From positions 1,228,501-1,292,500 of the forward strand of contig LR746270.1 in the NCBI GenBank assembly GCA_902729315.2: a stretch of 64,000 nt of DNA, read 5' to 3'. The notes beneath the pieces were generated by a model. That model was not told the origin of the DNA. It worked only from the letters and a program-made list of their open reading frames with translations, and made no database searches. Source of the DNA: Spirodela intermedia. Its lineage: Eukaryota; Streptophyta; Magnoliopsida; Alismatales; Araceae. A program made the position numbers and the translations under genes. Positions 48,749 through 62,162 of this stretch are shown here, one piece after another (positions within the stretch are counted from its first letter, which is position 1; every line of letters starts with the position of its first letter).

Positions 48749-51338
48749 TCATTGGAGACGCAGAAGCCGGTTGACCGCTGAGTCCAGGACGTCAACGTTC
48801 CTCCTCAAGATCTTTCTTTAACACGCGTCAGGAAGCCCAACATAAAAGGAAATTTCCATAGAATTAGTCAGCGATCTCAAGCCATCTAAACCTTGATATC
48901 TACCGGCTGGCGTTCTATCTCCTGAGAGGATCAACGTTGACTACTCTTTGTCATTCTTAGGCCGGTTTCAAAGCGAGCCCATCTCAGGGTTTATTTTCTG
49001 ATGGATGGTAATTGCTGGTCAAAGAAACCATAATATTGACTAAACCAGAAAGATCATTTCATAAAGTTTTTAAAGGATTTTAGATGCAAACCGTGTCCGG
49101 AGGCTGAACAGGACAACACAAATAATAAAAACAGCCTGCACGCATCAGAAATCTGACTGCAAAGAGATGAATAAGAGGATACAATTGCATAGCTAGACTC
49201 TCCATCCCCTTCATTTCCTCATTTAATCTGTAGAAAACATGCAGAATAAAGAATCAGGCTACGCCTTCATGTCACCAAAAGCAATGCTGTTAAAGAAAAT
49301 TCCATCTTGATTGCCAGTACTACAGAAGAAAAAAAAAAAAAAAAAAAACTCCTACTTAGCGTGTTCCTGTTAAGATCGCCCATCCTCTTCTGTTTTGGCT
49401 GACAGAGTTCTTCAAATCTTAATGATCAAGGATTTCAATGGCATCGGCATTAAATTAGAGACAAAACCATGAACCTTCGCTATCTTTTTCCTGCACCATA
49501 CTGCTATAGCCTATGAACATTAGAAAGAATCTTCGAGAAACCTCAAAGCATTCCCTCATGTTATTTTGCCATCATATTTCATAACAGCTGACTGTGAAGT
49601 CACTTAAATGAACTGATATTTTTTTGAAAATTTTGACTCGTTTGACTACTTGATAAGCCATTTAATCACTTTTTTTGTAGTTGTATGATCAACTTTGACT
49701 TTGTGAAATTTCCAGGCCATTGGAGTTATGCTAACGATCTTTGAGCGACGTAAAACCATTTCAACACAAGAAAAAAAAACTGAAAGGGACTTCGTATTTT
49801 ATGGAAATTTGAACGGATGTATGTGCGTCCGAGTGAGAGCATTCAATTCCCGTAAACATCATAAAATATAGGACCTTGTGTGGATATCATTCTATTTCGG
49901 CAAAGGCGCAAGGACAAAACCAATCTTTCAAAACCTTCAAGATTTAAAATAAATGCGCATAAAAAAGCCTTCATAAGCTCTTCTGGTTGTTCAACTGGGG
50001 CTGGTCACCCAAGATCCGATGAAACAGCTTACTATTGATGGTAATACTGTATCATGAACCATGTATCAAATAAAAAAAGAAATAACCTGAGGCACGAATT
50101 CATGTATCTATTTCCCTTGGCTGCTGCATCGAGCACTGCAAACAGAAGAGAAAAATTGAATATGCATCCCAAGACAGGAATCTCTTTGAAAAGATCATCT
50201 ATTAATATTACAACTGATTAAAGTCAACGTCACGTTCAACAGCTTTACATCTCGTGAGATGTACTACACCCCCAAACATGCGAAAAACTTCTACGTACTA
50301 TCATGCCATCAAATTCCAAATCCTAGAAAGACCTTGGTAGTTTCAGAAAGATACCGGATTCTTGGAGACGGCCTACAACATCATTGAAACAACTCATATG
50401 CTCTACTGAAGTGCTGCTGACCTATGCAGAGTACAAAATGCTGTTAGACACGCCAAGAACCAATTAAATGATAAAAAATAATAATATTTATGATAGATAC
50501 TTGTTGGACGACAGAGATCCATTTTCATTTTTTCTGAGAACCTAAAAGTTGTAGCTTGTAAGATATTTTACTTCAGTGTGAGGATTGATGCATAGCTGAT
50601 CCATTGAATCTTCAACAAAAACTAACCACGTACTACAACATAGCTAACAAAGTCACAGGGCGAAGGATAAATATACGGCGTGCTATTTCGGATTTTTCTA
50701 ATCTCCAATGCTTCGATCTGCAGTGTACATTCCTATTACATGATCTTATCGTATATCTCCCCTCTCCTGTTCAGCGTCCTTCTCTTTCTTTCCATCATAT
50801 AATTTCCCTCATGGACTATTAATTCCGAGAAAACACGAATTCGAGGATCATTATTACTAAACGTTGCGAAGGCTTAAATTCCCGCTTTCAAACGACAAAC
50901 AGAGTTGGAAGACATCACACAAACAAGCAACTAAAGCAAAGGACACACGACCAAAAAACTAGTTACAGGAGATAGGGATAGCGTAATTTTTGTACCGCAA
51001 AGCATTTTCCGACGCCGAAGCATCCCTACTCATATTACCTCAGGAGACCGTCCTAATTCAGAAAATAAGAAAACGGAGCATAAATCGAAAAGCTGCATCG
51101 AGGAATCAGAGACCTCCGACAGGGCCGCACGAAGAGTAGAGAAGAGAGAGACGAAGCTCTCAGCGATGGCAGCGGAATCCCTTTCAACGATCTCCAGTGC
51201 CCTCAAGATCTCGGCCCGGTCCATCGACGGCCTCACGTCCACTGAGGAATCTTCTTGGGGTTCTCTCGCCCGGTCCGGCGACTCCCCGCCGGAAGGGCCT
51301 TCAAGATCTGGTGGTGGCGGCGCCTCCTTCTCCTCCAT
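48749..51338 (-). CDS. Small conserved plant protein, BORCS6-like (BLOC-1-related complex subunit 6)
   Basis: Five exons, 51114-51338, 50355-50421, 50087-50135, 49183-49227 and 48749-48815, give 150 residues in an uninterrupted frame. The first 35 residues are acidic and Pro-rich (likely disordered). The rest is helical and coiled-coil prone: ALEIVERDSAAIAESFVSLF, then GRLQES, LDAAAKGNRYMNSCLR, LNEEMKGMESLAMQL and ILRRNVDVLDSAVNRLL. I recall this series from a conserved plant protein annotated with the BORCS6 C-terminal helix domain; in animals BORC positions lysosomes through ARL8 and kinesin. The gene is trustworthy because five exons keep the frame and the block order, but the BORCS6 name is less certain and no plant function is implied. 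Confidence 0.75.
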
Positions 51339-51890
51339 TCACCGGCGAGGCAACGTCTCCCCTGAGAAACCGCCGGCTTCAGAGCAGTGAAAAAACGACG
51401 CCTGACAAATCTCCAACTTTGGAGATCCCAGAATCCAGTAAACCAAACGCCGGAATACAAAATCCTGATTGGAGTTCGCAAAGCCCGGTCTGACGGTCCG
51501 CAGGCACTGTTTACTGTAAGTTATATTCCCACGAGTAAAATGCGGCTGTAAGAGGATTGAATCAGTACAGGTCGGGTACAGGTTTAGACAAGTTGTCGCG
51601 CAATCACTCTCACAAAACGTACCACGTTCAGAGTAAAATTCCCTCCGAAAAAACTGGTTTTAAATTTCAGTTAAATACAAAATAAGACAACTTATTCAAT
51701 TTATTTACCTCAATAAATAAATAAAAACCAGCCCGGAATAGTTTTTTTTTCGTCGGAGCCCGGGGAATAATCAAAGAAAGAGAATATGAACAGTCACCGG
51801 AGCTCTTCTTCGGCCGCCATGGGAGCTCCCCAGGAAGGTTTCCGAGGGGGAAAGAAAGGTTTTCGAGGCCGGGAAGAATATCACCAAAGA
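51339..51890. promoter_or_regulatory. Intergenic spacer between BORCS6-like gene and lipase gene
   Basis: 550 bases between two minus-strand genes: the lipase 3' untranslated region on the right and the BORCS6-like promoter on the left. It is GC-rich next to the BORCS6-like start, AT-rich at 51650-51750. No gene or clear motif. Confidence 0.4.
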
Positions 51891-53877
51891 TTACGTATGA
51901 ACAGAGTCGCCGTCTATCTCTCTGACCCGCCGGATGAGCTCCTGCCAGCTCATCTTCTCACTGCCGGGCGCCGCCGCCGCGGCGTGGGCGCCGTCGAAGG
52001 TGCCGTATGCCGAGGGGGAGACGGCGTGTGGGACGTCCAGCGTGACGGCTCGCCGGAGGGCGGCGCGCTGCTCGTCTTTGTGGTCTCTAACGATGGTCTC
52101 CTGCCGCTCTATCCTCTGCGCCGGCGGGATCTCCATGGCGGCGCCACTTTCCTCCTCTAGCATCAGCTGAGCTCAGGAGGAAGAGGAGGAGGAGGTGCTG
52201 TTAAAACCAGGCATCTCTGAAGCTTCTCTGTGCGTAATTTCCGAGAAAAACTCACATCCAGAGCTTTCTGTGATTGTCTCTCTATCCAGACAATGGCGTG
52301 GTCCGAGGTGGCGTTGCAGGAAGGGACGATGTGCTCGAATCTGCCCTCCACGGGCACTCCTGTCCGGACCACCGGCGGCAGTCGCCCCCACCTACGTCGA
52401 ACTCCATGGGTCAACCAACTCAGTTTGACGAAGGGATCAGAAGGTCAAATTCTTTCCAATTCCGGTCGGAATTCTTCCACCAGCTGGGGTATTATGTACC
52501 ATCTCGAGCTATCAAAGGGCATAAATTTTGTCGAGAACAACAGATTAAAGGTCAGATTTTTACGTGGTGGGCATCTGATGGACGGCGTAACCATCCTAAA
52601 AATGGCTACCGGAATGATTTTCTAGAACGAAAATAGAATTTAAGGTAGAATCTTTTTTTTCTGGGCATCCTGATTTCAAGTGATAATCGCAGGTATATAT
52701 CTACCTGAAGGGCTTCCTCTCGATGATATGATATATCCGACCAGGCGCATAGAGCCTCCTGGGGTCCTTGTACTTGATCTCCTCCGGAACGCAGGTGTCC
52801 CTCAGACACTTCAGGCACAGCACACACGGCAGACTGCCCAAACAGAGAGCACCCCAAGAACTTCAGCTAGGAGGGAGGAGGGAGGGGGCACACTGAGGTT
52901 CAGGAAGAAGATAGAAGAGGGGGAGGGTCTCGGTTTACCAGACGATGGACTTGAAGATATCCTCCAAGGGAGTTGCTGTCCGCGGTAAGAAGTCATCCTG
53001 AGTGAGACCAATCACCATCAGAGCTTGAACCAGACGAAGAACTGAGATTCAATGGTGAACCCATCATTCTATTCCACATGAACTACGCTGCAGAGCTTTG
53101 AAATCTCTCACAAGAATCCACCGGGATGTGTCGAAAATGAAGGGAAAAAAAAAAGGAGAGGAGACTACTTGCCTGCAGGACGACAGAGAAGATGACATCG
53201 GCGTAGGCGAGTGCCAGACTGAGAGACATGCACCTCGCCGGAGCCATGGCGAAGCACCGGACCCGCTTCCTCTCAACATCACCGAGCCTCTCCCCGTTCT
53301 GAACCACCAGCATGGTCAACAGTGCGGCGACCCCGGAGCCCAGCGAGTGACCCGCAAAAGTCAACGTGTAATCCGGATACTCGGCCAACGATTCCTTCAA
53401 CATCTCCCCCTCCACGTCGAGAATCCAAGCCGACGCCTTCAGAAGCCCGTTATGGACATACCCACCGTAGATTTGCTTCTTCCCGAGCCGGTTGTCGACC
53501 AGAATGGCGTAGTCGCTCTCCTTCCCCAGGTTGAGGCCTCTAATGGCGACGACTATGTCTGAATTCCGGTGGTCCAGATAGATCAGATATGGCGGCGCTC
53601 GGCCTCTGGTCTCCTCGTAGGTCCTCCTCCGGAGTACCCATTTAGGGTTGACGCCATAGCCGCCGGGTGGGGGGTGACAAGGGTTCTCGAGGTCTTCCTC
53701 GTAGATGGCCATGATCAAGCGGCAGAGACGGGGCACTGGTTCGAATTCCACCGCTGAGGCCGTTCCCCAGGTCTCGCTGTCGCGGTTTCCCGTGTGGAGG
53801 CTCCGCTTCCACACCCAGCGGGCGCAGCCCAAGCAGTAGACGCACTCCAAGAGGGGAAAACCGCAGATGATCGACAT
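51891..53877 (-). CDS. Class 3 lipase (calmodulin-binding heat-shock protein / sn1-DAG-lipase-like)
   Basis: Five exons, 53173-53877, 52939-52997, 52705-52833, 52256-52391 and 51891-52166, encode 434 residues. The N-terminal block (MSIICG, ECVYCLGCARWVWKR) is the Cys-rich lead typical of this plant family. The alpha/beta hydrolase core follows, with the nucleophile elbow GHSLG at 176-180 (Ser178). A C-terminal TLDVPHAVSPSAYGTFD tail also matches the family. Members are annotated as lipases acting on acylglycerols and as calmodulin-binding proteins; neither activity can be proven here. The first intron begins GCAAGT, not GT: exon 1 ends CAG, and only this GC donor joins in frame to GATGACTTC of exon 2. 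The other introns are GT-AG. The frame is otherwise clean. Confidence 0.9.
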
Positions 53878-54197
53878 CGGAGAGGAAGAAGAAGAAGAGG
53901 AGGAGCTCGCCGGCGGCTGGGGAAGGGATTTGGGAGGGGTGAAGAGAAAGCGGGATGATCTCCACGGCTGTTTGTGTCTGGTTTTATCGGGGACGAAGAA
54001 GATCGGGCATTCCTGAGGGGGGGGCTGTCTGAAGGCGAGGAAGAGGGATTCTGCGGCAGCTCCAATCCAGATGGAGGAGGAAGAGAGTGGGAGGGGAGAG
54101 ATGATGCTGTGGTGGTGATGTCGACTGGCCCGATCTCTTGATCCAGCCTCCTCCTCCAGGAACTGATTCCTCTCTGACGAGAGTCAGCGACAGGAAA

Positions 54198-54269
<72 letters not shown>

Positions 54270-54691
54270 TATTTATATGCAAAGGACAAGCCCAATGGTG
54301 GGCCAAAAAAATTGAGCCTAAACACCAAGTTGGCTCAGTTTTTTAGAGTTTTACACGTGTCAGCCATCCGTAGTTCTACACACGTAGGATTCCGCGTTAA
54401 TTTCTGAATTACACTTTTCTCGAGGCACTAATTTACCATTTATTAATTTTCAGTCACAAAATTCGGAGAAAAAACCGTGGGGATCGTGTCAGACAGGCCA
54501 TCACCGATCAGATGATCCGATTCCTTACAATTGGATGAATCTGACCAGCCACCGTTGATGCAGACGAGGATGACGATCGGAAATGGCAAAAAGAAAATGG
54601 GAATTTTACCACCCCGGAATTTGGGAGTTATTTCATCTGGGTTGACATTATCTGTCAACCTTGGTGGGGCCCGCAGACCGTGGCAACCACT
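53878..54691. promoter_or_regulatory. Lipase promoter region with (CT)n(TA)n tract
   Basis: GC-rich leader sequence next to the lipase ATG, then a compound microsatellite: (CT)23 at 54201-54246 followed by (TA)n at 54247-54269. 54270-54691 is AT-rich and holds the 3' untranslated end of the CHCH gene. No further gene. Confidence 0.5.
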
Positions 54692-54877
54692 TCAGCGGGA
54701 CTGCTTCTGCGGAGAAGAAGGCTTCTTGGAGGAGCAGGAGACCTTGAAGGCGTCGACCTGCGTCTGGCACTTCCGGTGGTCTCCCTTGTTCTCTTGCAGA
54801 CACCTCTTCAGGGCTTCCACGTCGCAGGCCGAGAGCTTCCTCTCTCCTCTCTCTGTCCCCTCCCCTGCGGAATCCAT
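54692..54877 (-). CDS. Small CHCH-domain protein (Cmc1-like twin-cysteine)
   Basis: 61 residues in one exon. The middle carries four cysteines as two pairs: Cys18 and Cys26 (CX7C), Cys37 and Cys48 (CX10C), in predicted helices, which is the coiled-coil-helix-coiled-coil-helix layout of small mitochondrial intermembrane-space proteins. The tail is Ser/Lys-rich. I recall a plant family annotated as Cmc1-like/cytochrome c oxidase biogenesis factors with a very similar EALKRCLQENKGD core; exact function is inferred only. The minus strand has an intron acceptor (GATCCAG) two bases before the ATG, so a leader intron is likely. Surrounding GC-rich DNA is open in other frames, but only this frame carries the family core. 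Confidence 0.8.
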   Translation of the reverse strand: MDSAGEGTERGERKLSACDVEALKRCLQENKGDHRKCQTQVDAFKVSCSSKKPSSPQKQSR

Positions 54878-55480
54878 CCTGGATCAAGAAGGAAGACAAA
54901 GGAGGAGATTCAGATGGCACGCACCTTCTCGCTGCACCAGGTAACAACTGAGATTCGAGAGATTATCTCCCGGTGAATGCATGAAATGAAGAAGAACAAG
55001 GGAACATTTCGTCGAACAGATTACGGGTGTAAGTATCATATCTATGTGGAGCTCGAAGATCTTCCAACAGCGATGTTCTTCGGCCGAGATTCTAGCGAGT
55101 AGCCGCCCGTTGATCGAGAAGGGGAGAACGTAGGTTAGGGCAGATATGGAGGCGGGAGAAGGGAACTGATGATGTCCGCCGCGGATCTTCCAAACTGAAT
55201 CGGAGATCAGCAGGGCAGTTCCAGCAGCCGGAGAGAGAACCTGAAAACGGACATGATCTCTCCTCCTCCTCCATCTTCAACTCCTGATCACCCCAAACTC
55301 CGATCCGTATACCAGGCAGGCGAGATTAACTGATGATTGACCGATTGGATAGGAGGAGGACGATCTCCCGTGTACCTGATGGCGGTCGAAGCTGAGGGGC
55401 CAGTGCCGGGGAAGGCTCGGATCTGAAGAAACCCTAATCGATCGCACCCAAACTGTCGAAGCATATGAAGAGGAAGAGGG
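54878..55480. promoter_or_regulatory. Leader, leader intron and promoter of the CHCH gene
   Basis: On the minus strand a leader exon probably lies at about 55378-55450, after a TTAGGGTTTCTTCAG start, and ends CATCAG/GTACAC. An intron of about 490 bases would then run to the acceptor beside the ATG. Small open frames here are not conserved as far as I can tell. Confidence 0.45.
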
Positions 55481-56934
55481 CGACGACGACCCTCCTCAGC
55501 TTTAAACGACGGCGCAAGTAAAGGATGTCTGTTGAGGATGGATCCGTTGCGCCTTACGACTCCGAGGAATCGATTCCAGACTCCTAAATTTCAGAGTTCC
55601 CACCGCTGGATTTCTAAATGGAAAATCATTATTTTTCATTATTCAGTATGTAAATTAAAAAAATGTATAAATGCGCTATAAAATTCCCATCGATTGACCT
55701 TCGCCAATATGGTCGTCAGAATAATCCACGTGTTAAGCAGTTTTAGTTTCATAACTGTTGACCATATTATTAAATATATATATATATGTATTTTTATGGC
55801 GTTTGTTTGGGATTACTAAATGTTAATTACTACATGCCTTTATGCCATTTATTTAACTGACCCATCAAAAAAGCAATATTTATAGCGATTATTAAAAATA
55901 TATTTATAATAATTTGACGCAAGATAATGAAAATTTTAGTTAAATAAGCGTTTTCATAATTAACATGAGTGGGAAAGCCAAAGAGGACGAATTTTCCTTT
56001 ACATCGAAATAAGGGCGAAGTGATAAATAACTAAAATAAAAGGTCTAAATGACCAACAGTCACTAAGGAAGGTAAACAATACAATATATTTAATCAGGAC
56101 TATTCTTAAATATTCCCTAAACCCTAAAATATCTTTCCTACCCACTCGTCATTACTTATTCGTAACTGCCATCTTTTAGGGTTAGTAGTGCAAAACAACT
56201 ATTTTCATTAGCATGTTACCATAAAACTATGAGATTAGTAAGTACCAGAAAATATCCGACGTGAATAGAGCCATCGATATGACATTGACTATTGGACGGG
56301 GGAGTCAAATCACCGAGTCAAAGGGACGTCAAACCAGTTTGGATTCCCCAATAGTAGAACGCCACGTGGTAAGACTCCAAGAAACACCACAGGTCCCGGT
56401 GGCAGACTCCATCCGGTCCGACCCGTCTCTTCACAATGTCGAAGAAGCAGACCAGAGAGGCTTGCCCCTGTCCGTTCATGTCCAGGCCATGGATCATGAA
56501 GCGGCCATGATCTCCGAGCTTGGCGTGGAAGTCGACGATGGCGGTCTCCACTGTAGCCGAGCTTGCGGGAGCGGCCATGGAGAGGGGCCATCCCCACGGG
56601 GGAAGAAGACGACTGTGCGGCAGACGGCAGCTTTAAGAGGGATCAATACTGTCGTCATTAACAGGCTCTGCAACGTCCCCAGCGCAAGCTCTGGAACTGC
56701 CCGAGGAGAAGGTAGTGACGGAGGAGCTGCCGGATCTGCCCTGCGGCGGTGAGGGATTTGAGCTTCTGACTCAGGGAGGAGGGTGTTAAGAGGGGCAGTT
56801 GTAGGGTCATAAAGCACTACCGGCAAGGAAGAATAATAATAATAGTTACAAAAAGATCGCAACTGGATGCGAAGGAAATAGATGAATATTAAAAATAGAA
56901 TCTTGGACGAATTTAGTGGCATCCGTTAACCTAA
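55481..56934. other. Intergenic; AT-rich left part, one unexplained GC-rich island
   Basis: 55550-56260 is AT-rich with short repeats and no gene. 56300-56760 is GC-rich with open stretches on both strands (see the entry at 56318-56578). 56760-56934 shows nothing apart from a run of ATT repeats near 56830. Confidence 0.4.
56318..56578 (-). CDS. Unrecognised 86-residue open frame in a GC-rich island
   Basis: An ATG-to-stop frame of 86 codons containing DFHAKLGDHGRFMIHGLDMN, a hydrophobic LVCFFDIV stretch, and a Trp/Tyr-rich end. I do not recognise it. The residue mix looks more protein-like than the overlapping frames, but there is no known motif, no clear promoter, and the island could be a gene fragment. 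It lies between the CHCH gene and tRNA-Cys. Confidence 0.22.
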   Translation of the reverse strand: MAAPASSATVETAIVDFHAKLGDHGRFMIHGLDMNGQGQASLVCFFDIVKRRVGPDGVCHRDLWCFLESYHVAFYYWGIQTGLTSL

Positions 56935-57006
56935 AGGGCCCAACCGGGTTCGAACCGGTGACCTCTTGATCTGCAGTCAAATGCTCTACCACTGAGCTAT
57001 GGACCC
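56935..57006 (-). tRNA. tRNA-Cys(GCA)
   Basis: 72 bases fold as a full cloverleaf: acceptor stem GGGTCCA with TGGGCCC (one T-G pair), D-arm box A TAGCTCAGTGG, anticodon loop CTGCAGA with GCA, and T-arm box B GGTTCGAACC. The discriminator base is T, as expected for Cys. No CCA is encoded and there is no intron, so it looks like a nuclear gene. The upstream minus strand is AT-rich with TATAAT-like sequence 5-15 bases before the gene. Confidence 0.95.
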
Positions 57007-57551
57007 TTATTATAAGTAAAATAAAAAGTATTTGTATTTTTAAAGTCGTTAGAAAAATTAACGTAATGGATATTAGTTCTAGATATTGGGCACTGAACTT
57101 TGGTATTTTAAAATGTTATGATTTTTAGAAAGTCGTTAGAAAAATTTCGCCTTGTTAAAAAATATTACGAATAGCTTGTGGAAAATCTAGAATGAAAGGA
57201 ACATTTGAATAGGTTTGGTTCTTAATGGGATGATGACAGCCCACACCCTCCGGAGATCTCATCCTTCTCTTCGGGCTCGAGCATCGATTGCAATGATTCG
57301 ATAGATAGGAATGTCAGGGGCCAACGGGGGGAAGCGCCATGTGTAAATGCAGCGCGTCGTGACGCTACAGTTACTACACCAAGAAACCGTGGGGACGAGC
57401 AAACACTTGCACCGCTAAGGGAAATCTCCAGCGGGCATTTTCTTCATTACGCTCACACATATTTATATATAAAAACGAAGAGAACGGCGAGAGAGAATGG
57501 AGAAATAGAGCGAGAGATGATGTGTGTCTTTGTGAGAGAGAGAGCGAGAGA

Positions 57552-57584
<33 letters not shown>
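57007..57584. other. Tubulin 3' region; (GA)n tract touching the stop codon
   Basis: Contains the 3' untranslated region of the beta-tubulin gene. A (GA)14 tract at 57556-57584, (CT)n in the mRNA, begins at the base right after the TAG stop. Left of 57370 is AT-rich with no gene. Confidence 0.55.
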
Positions 57585-59331
<1,747 letters not shown>

Positions 59332-59649
59332 CGTTTCCTGTTTCTCGAGTGTTTTTTCTGAGAGAGGAGGGCAATGGCGCGCCAATTGGATCTCGCGGAG
59401 AGATGGGTTCCTCCAATTTGGTCACAGGGGAGGAGGGGGATCGGAAAGGACGCGCCTTTTCCCCTTTAAGAAGGGGGAAGCTTAGAGAGAGAGAGTAGCC
59501 AGCGGTGGGGAGGGAACAAAGGGGCGCGACCCTGCGGTGGTGATCGAATAGGGTGGGGTTTTGTAGCGGCAGGGGAGGTTAATTTGATGGTTGCGGCCCC
59601 ATTTTTTGGTTTCGGAGAGGAACAAATGGGTGGTGGAGACTCGGGTCAA

Positions 59650-59692
<43 letters not shown>

Positions 59693-61114
59693 GATTGTTA
59701 ATAGGCAACAAGGATAATAATGTAAGGGAAGAGAGAGTAATAATAGAGAGAAGCATGTGGGGATATAGAGAGGGAGACGGCCCATCAACGACAGGTCCGT
59801 GAGCTGGCCAAGGGAGGGAGACAGCAAGGAGGCGGTGCCCCCGATCGACCTCCATTCATGAGTTGTTGGCTCGTCGCCACCCTGTAAGTCCTTTCAGGTA
59901 ATTAACATGGACCCCCTTACTTTTCTGTCCACTTGGGAAATATCCTACCGAAAACCTAATTACACATGCTCTCGTACTCCGCGCGAAAGAAGGGTGTTAT
60001 TGAAATAATTTATATCCATTCTGCTAGGATTAAATCGACTGCCTCTTGGACAACTGGCTGATTTAATATGTTCTGAGGGGATGCCAACCGCTTTAGGAAG
60101 CTATAAACTAGTAGGGCCGATAGTTAATTCAGTATGTTTGGGAGGTATTCTACAATAAGATGATTGGGAAGGGGGGTAGCTACAGTTAAGCCGCCCCTCT
60201 TCCTTGGTAACTGGGAGGAGGAGCGCCTAATATGAGTTGGTCATAGCAATCAATTATTGCCGGCACAAACGATCTGGCTCGTCGGGCCTGGGAGGGTCCG
60301 CTTCTATCGTCTCCAGTGGAGGGCCGCTTGGCATTTCTCCAGAATCCAATGCTTCTTCTCTCTCTAATTCCCTCTCTCTCTCTCTCTTTCTTGCTCGATT
60401 GGTGAAACACACACACTATCGATCATCATCTGGGCACGAATCTGTGATAGAAGGAAACATGAAAAACGTATTTGCATTATGCAGAGCAATATACCGACGT
60501 CTCTCTCTCTCTCTCTCTCTCTCTCTCCCCTTTTCTCGCTTTATGAACACCTTTACGATCTCTCAACATCTCCCTCTAAATATCCCTCGTCTTCTTGCAT
60601 GCATTGGTGAGAGATTCAACAAAACGAGAAAAACGCTTTTTTTATAAAACCAAAACTCTTTCTCTCTCTCTCTCGCTCTGTCTATCTGTATAAATATCCA
60701 CAACACTCTGCCCTTTAAGCTGTGGAAGGTTGATTGAACAAGTCGCGAAGAACCCATCACAGAAAGCCTTTCTCTCTCTCTCTCTCACCACAAATCACAC
60801 AGGATACTTAGAAGGGGTGAGGGGGGGGGCACAGAGAGAGAGAGATTAACTCCAGTGGTCAAAACTAAGAGTTTCCGAGCGTGATCGACGACCGTACCGA
60901 CAACTACGAGCTGGGCCACGCCTGGTTGGTGTCTACTCACGCACCCACCGGCATTCCGGTCGCATGGAACCTCATAATGACGTCCACCATCTTTAAAATA
61001 ACCTACACGACTCTGCACACATCCGATCTCCCTCTCGACGTTAACAGTCATCCTACCCACAACGGGAGCTTGCTTCCCGGAAAATAACCCCAGATAACGG
61101 GCCTTCACCTATTC

Positions 61115-61161
<47 letters not shown>

Positions 61162-61749
61162 CAGAAAAATTGAGAGCGAGAGAGAGAGAGAGAGAGACGA
61201 GTGTGATTAGATAACTATCGACGTCCTTCCCCACGATTCTTCAAGAATTTAATTACCATTTGTGTCAATTTGGACGTCTCACCACCGAAATCTCCGAGCC
61301 ATACACCGACAACGAGTGGGCCCGTAGCGGTGAGCCCTCAGGAGCTGTCCTGACAGGAACTTCGCTAGCTCGGCGTATTATTCGCTAAGTCCAGATATCT
61401 GTGGGACCCGTCTTGGCCTTGTCCAGATTTCACCGAAGAAGGATAGGATTCGAAGAGATTTTACTCGAGATTATCTATTAATTTGGTTAAAGTTTGATTT
61501 AGTTGCGACGGCGCCGTCAACGCTGGTCTGCGCCGGATTCTTTCCCGATTGGTGGGGCCGGCCGTAGACGTTCGCACATCCCCCGTCAGATCTTCTTTCA
61601 GAAAAGCAGGAGATCCTCCTCTTAAAAAGGCTTCTCTCCACCAATTGAATCAATTTCTTCACCTTATGCCATAAACTCGCCCATTGTGCCTCAAAAGCGA
61701 TCTCAAACGAGTGGTTCGGCCCATCTTGTTCCGATTCTCCATCTGGGCT

Positions 61750-61780
<31 letters not shown>

Positions 61781-62009
61781 AAATAAACTGAGATAGGAGG
61801 GACGCTTCTTAAACATGGACAACGCAAGCAAATTCTGCAAGTTTTAAACTACGAGATGGATGCGGGCACTCCATCAACCTACCTTTGAACACTTGCCCAG
61901 AAGACTCGACGGCGAAGGCTAGAGAGAGAAAGACGCGAGACAGCATAAAACGTCTCCACTGTCCGCTTGCTTATGATAAGTCCAGAACTCGGTGCTTCCC
62001 AGACCCCTT
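59332..62009. promoter_or_regulatory. Tubulin promoter and long spacer rich in GA/CT tracts
   Basis: 2.7 kb between the tubulin start and the end of the peroxidase gene, both on the minus strand. It contains (GA/CT) tracts at about 59656-59694, 60367-60387, 60500-60528, 60660-60674, 61116-61156, 61175-61197 and 61751-61777. Open frames in it are short, repeat-derived and unlike any protein I know. No gene is supported. GAGA tracts upstream of tubulin may be binding sites for plant BBR/BPC factors, which is inference. Confidence 0.5.
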
Positions 62010-62117
62010 TCAGGGCTCGCCCAGTACCTTCAGTATGTCCTTCTGCGATGAAACATTACAAAACAGTTCAACAAATCGCAAGATTGGAGTGTGTGTGTGT
62101 GTGTGTGTGTGTGTATG

Positions 62118-62162
<45 letters not shown>

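Noticed and set aside
50400-50412. Acceptor CTTCAG at about 50406 for exon 2 of the BORCS6-like gene
   Set aside because: It needs a phase that exon 1 cannot supply; CTGCATAG upstream is in phase with the GAG/GTCTCT donor and adds the expected VSSTSVEH residues.
51786-52160. Plus-strand 124-codon open frame
   Set aside because: It is the antisense of the last lipase exon, whose minus-strand frame matches the family tail.
51891-52163. Separate 90-residue gene
   Set aside because: It is the C-terminal exon of the lipase: the splice acceptor at 52167 joins it in phase, and the TLDVPHA..PSAYGTFD tail belongs to that family.
60237-61108. Open frames of 68-136 codons in the tubulin-peroxidase spacer
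   Set aside because: Built on (CT/GA)n tracts or lacking any known motif; no splice or promoter context.
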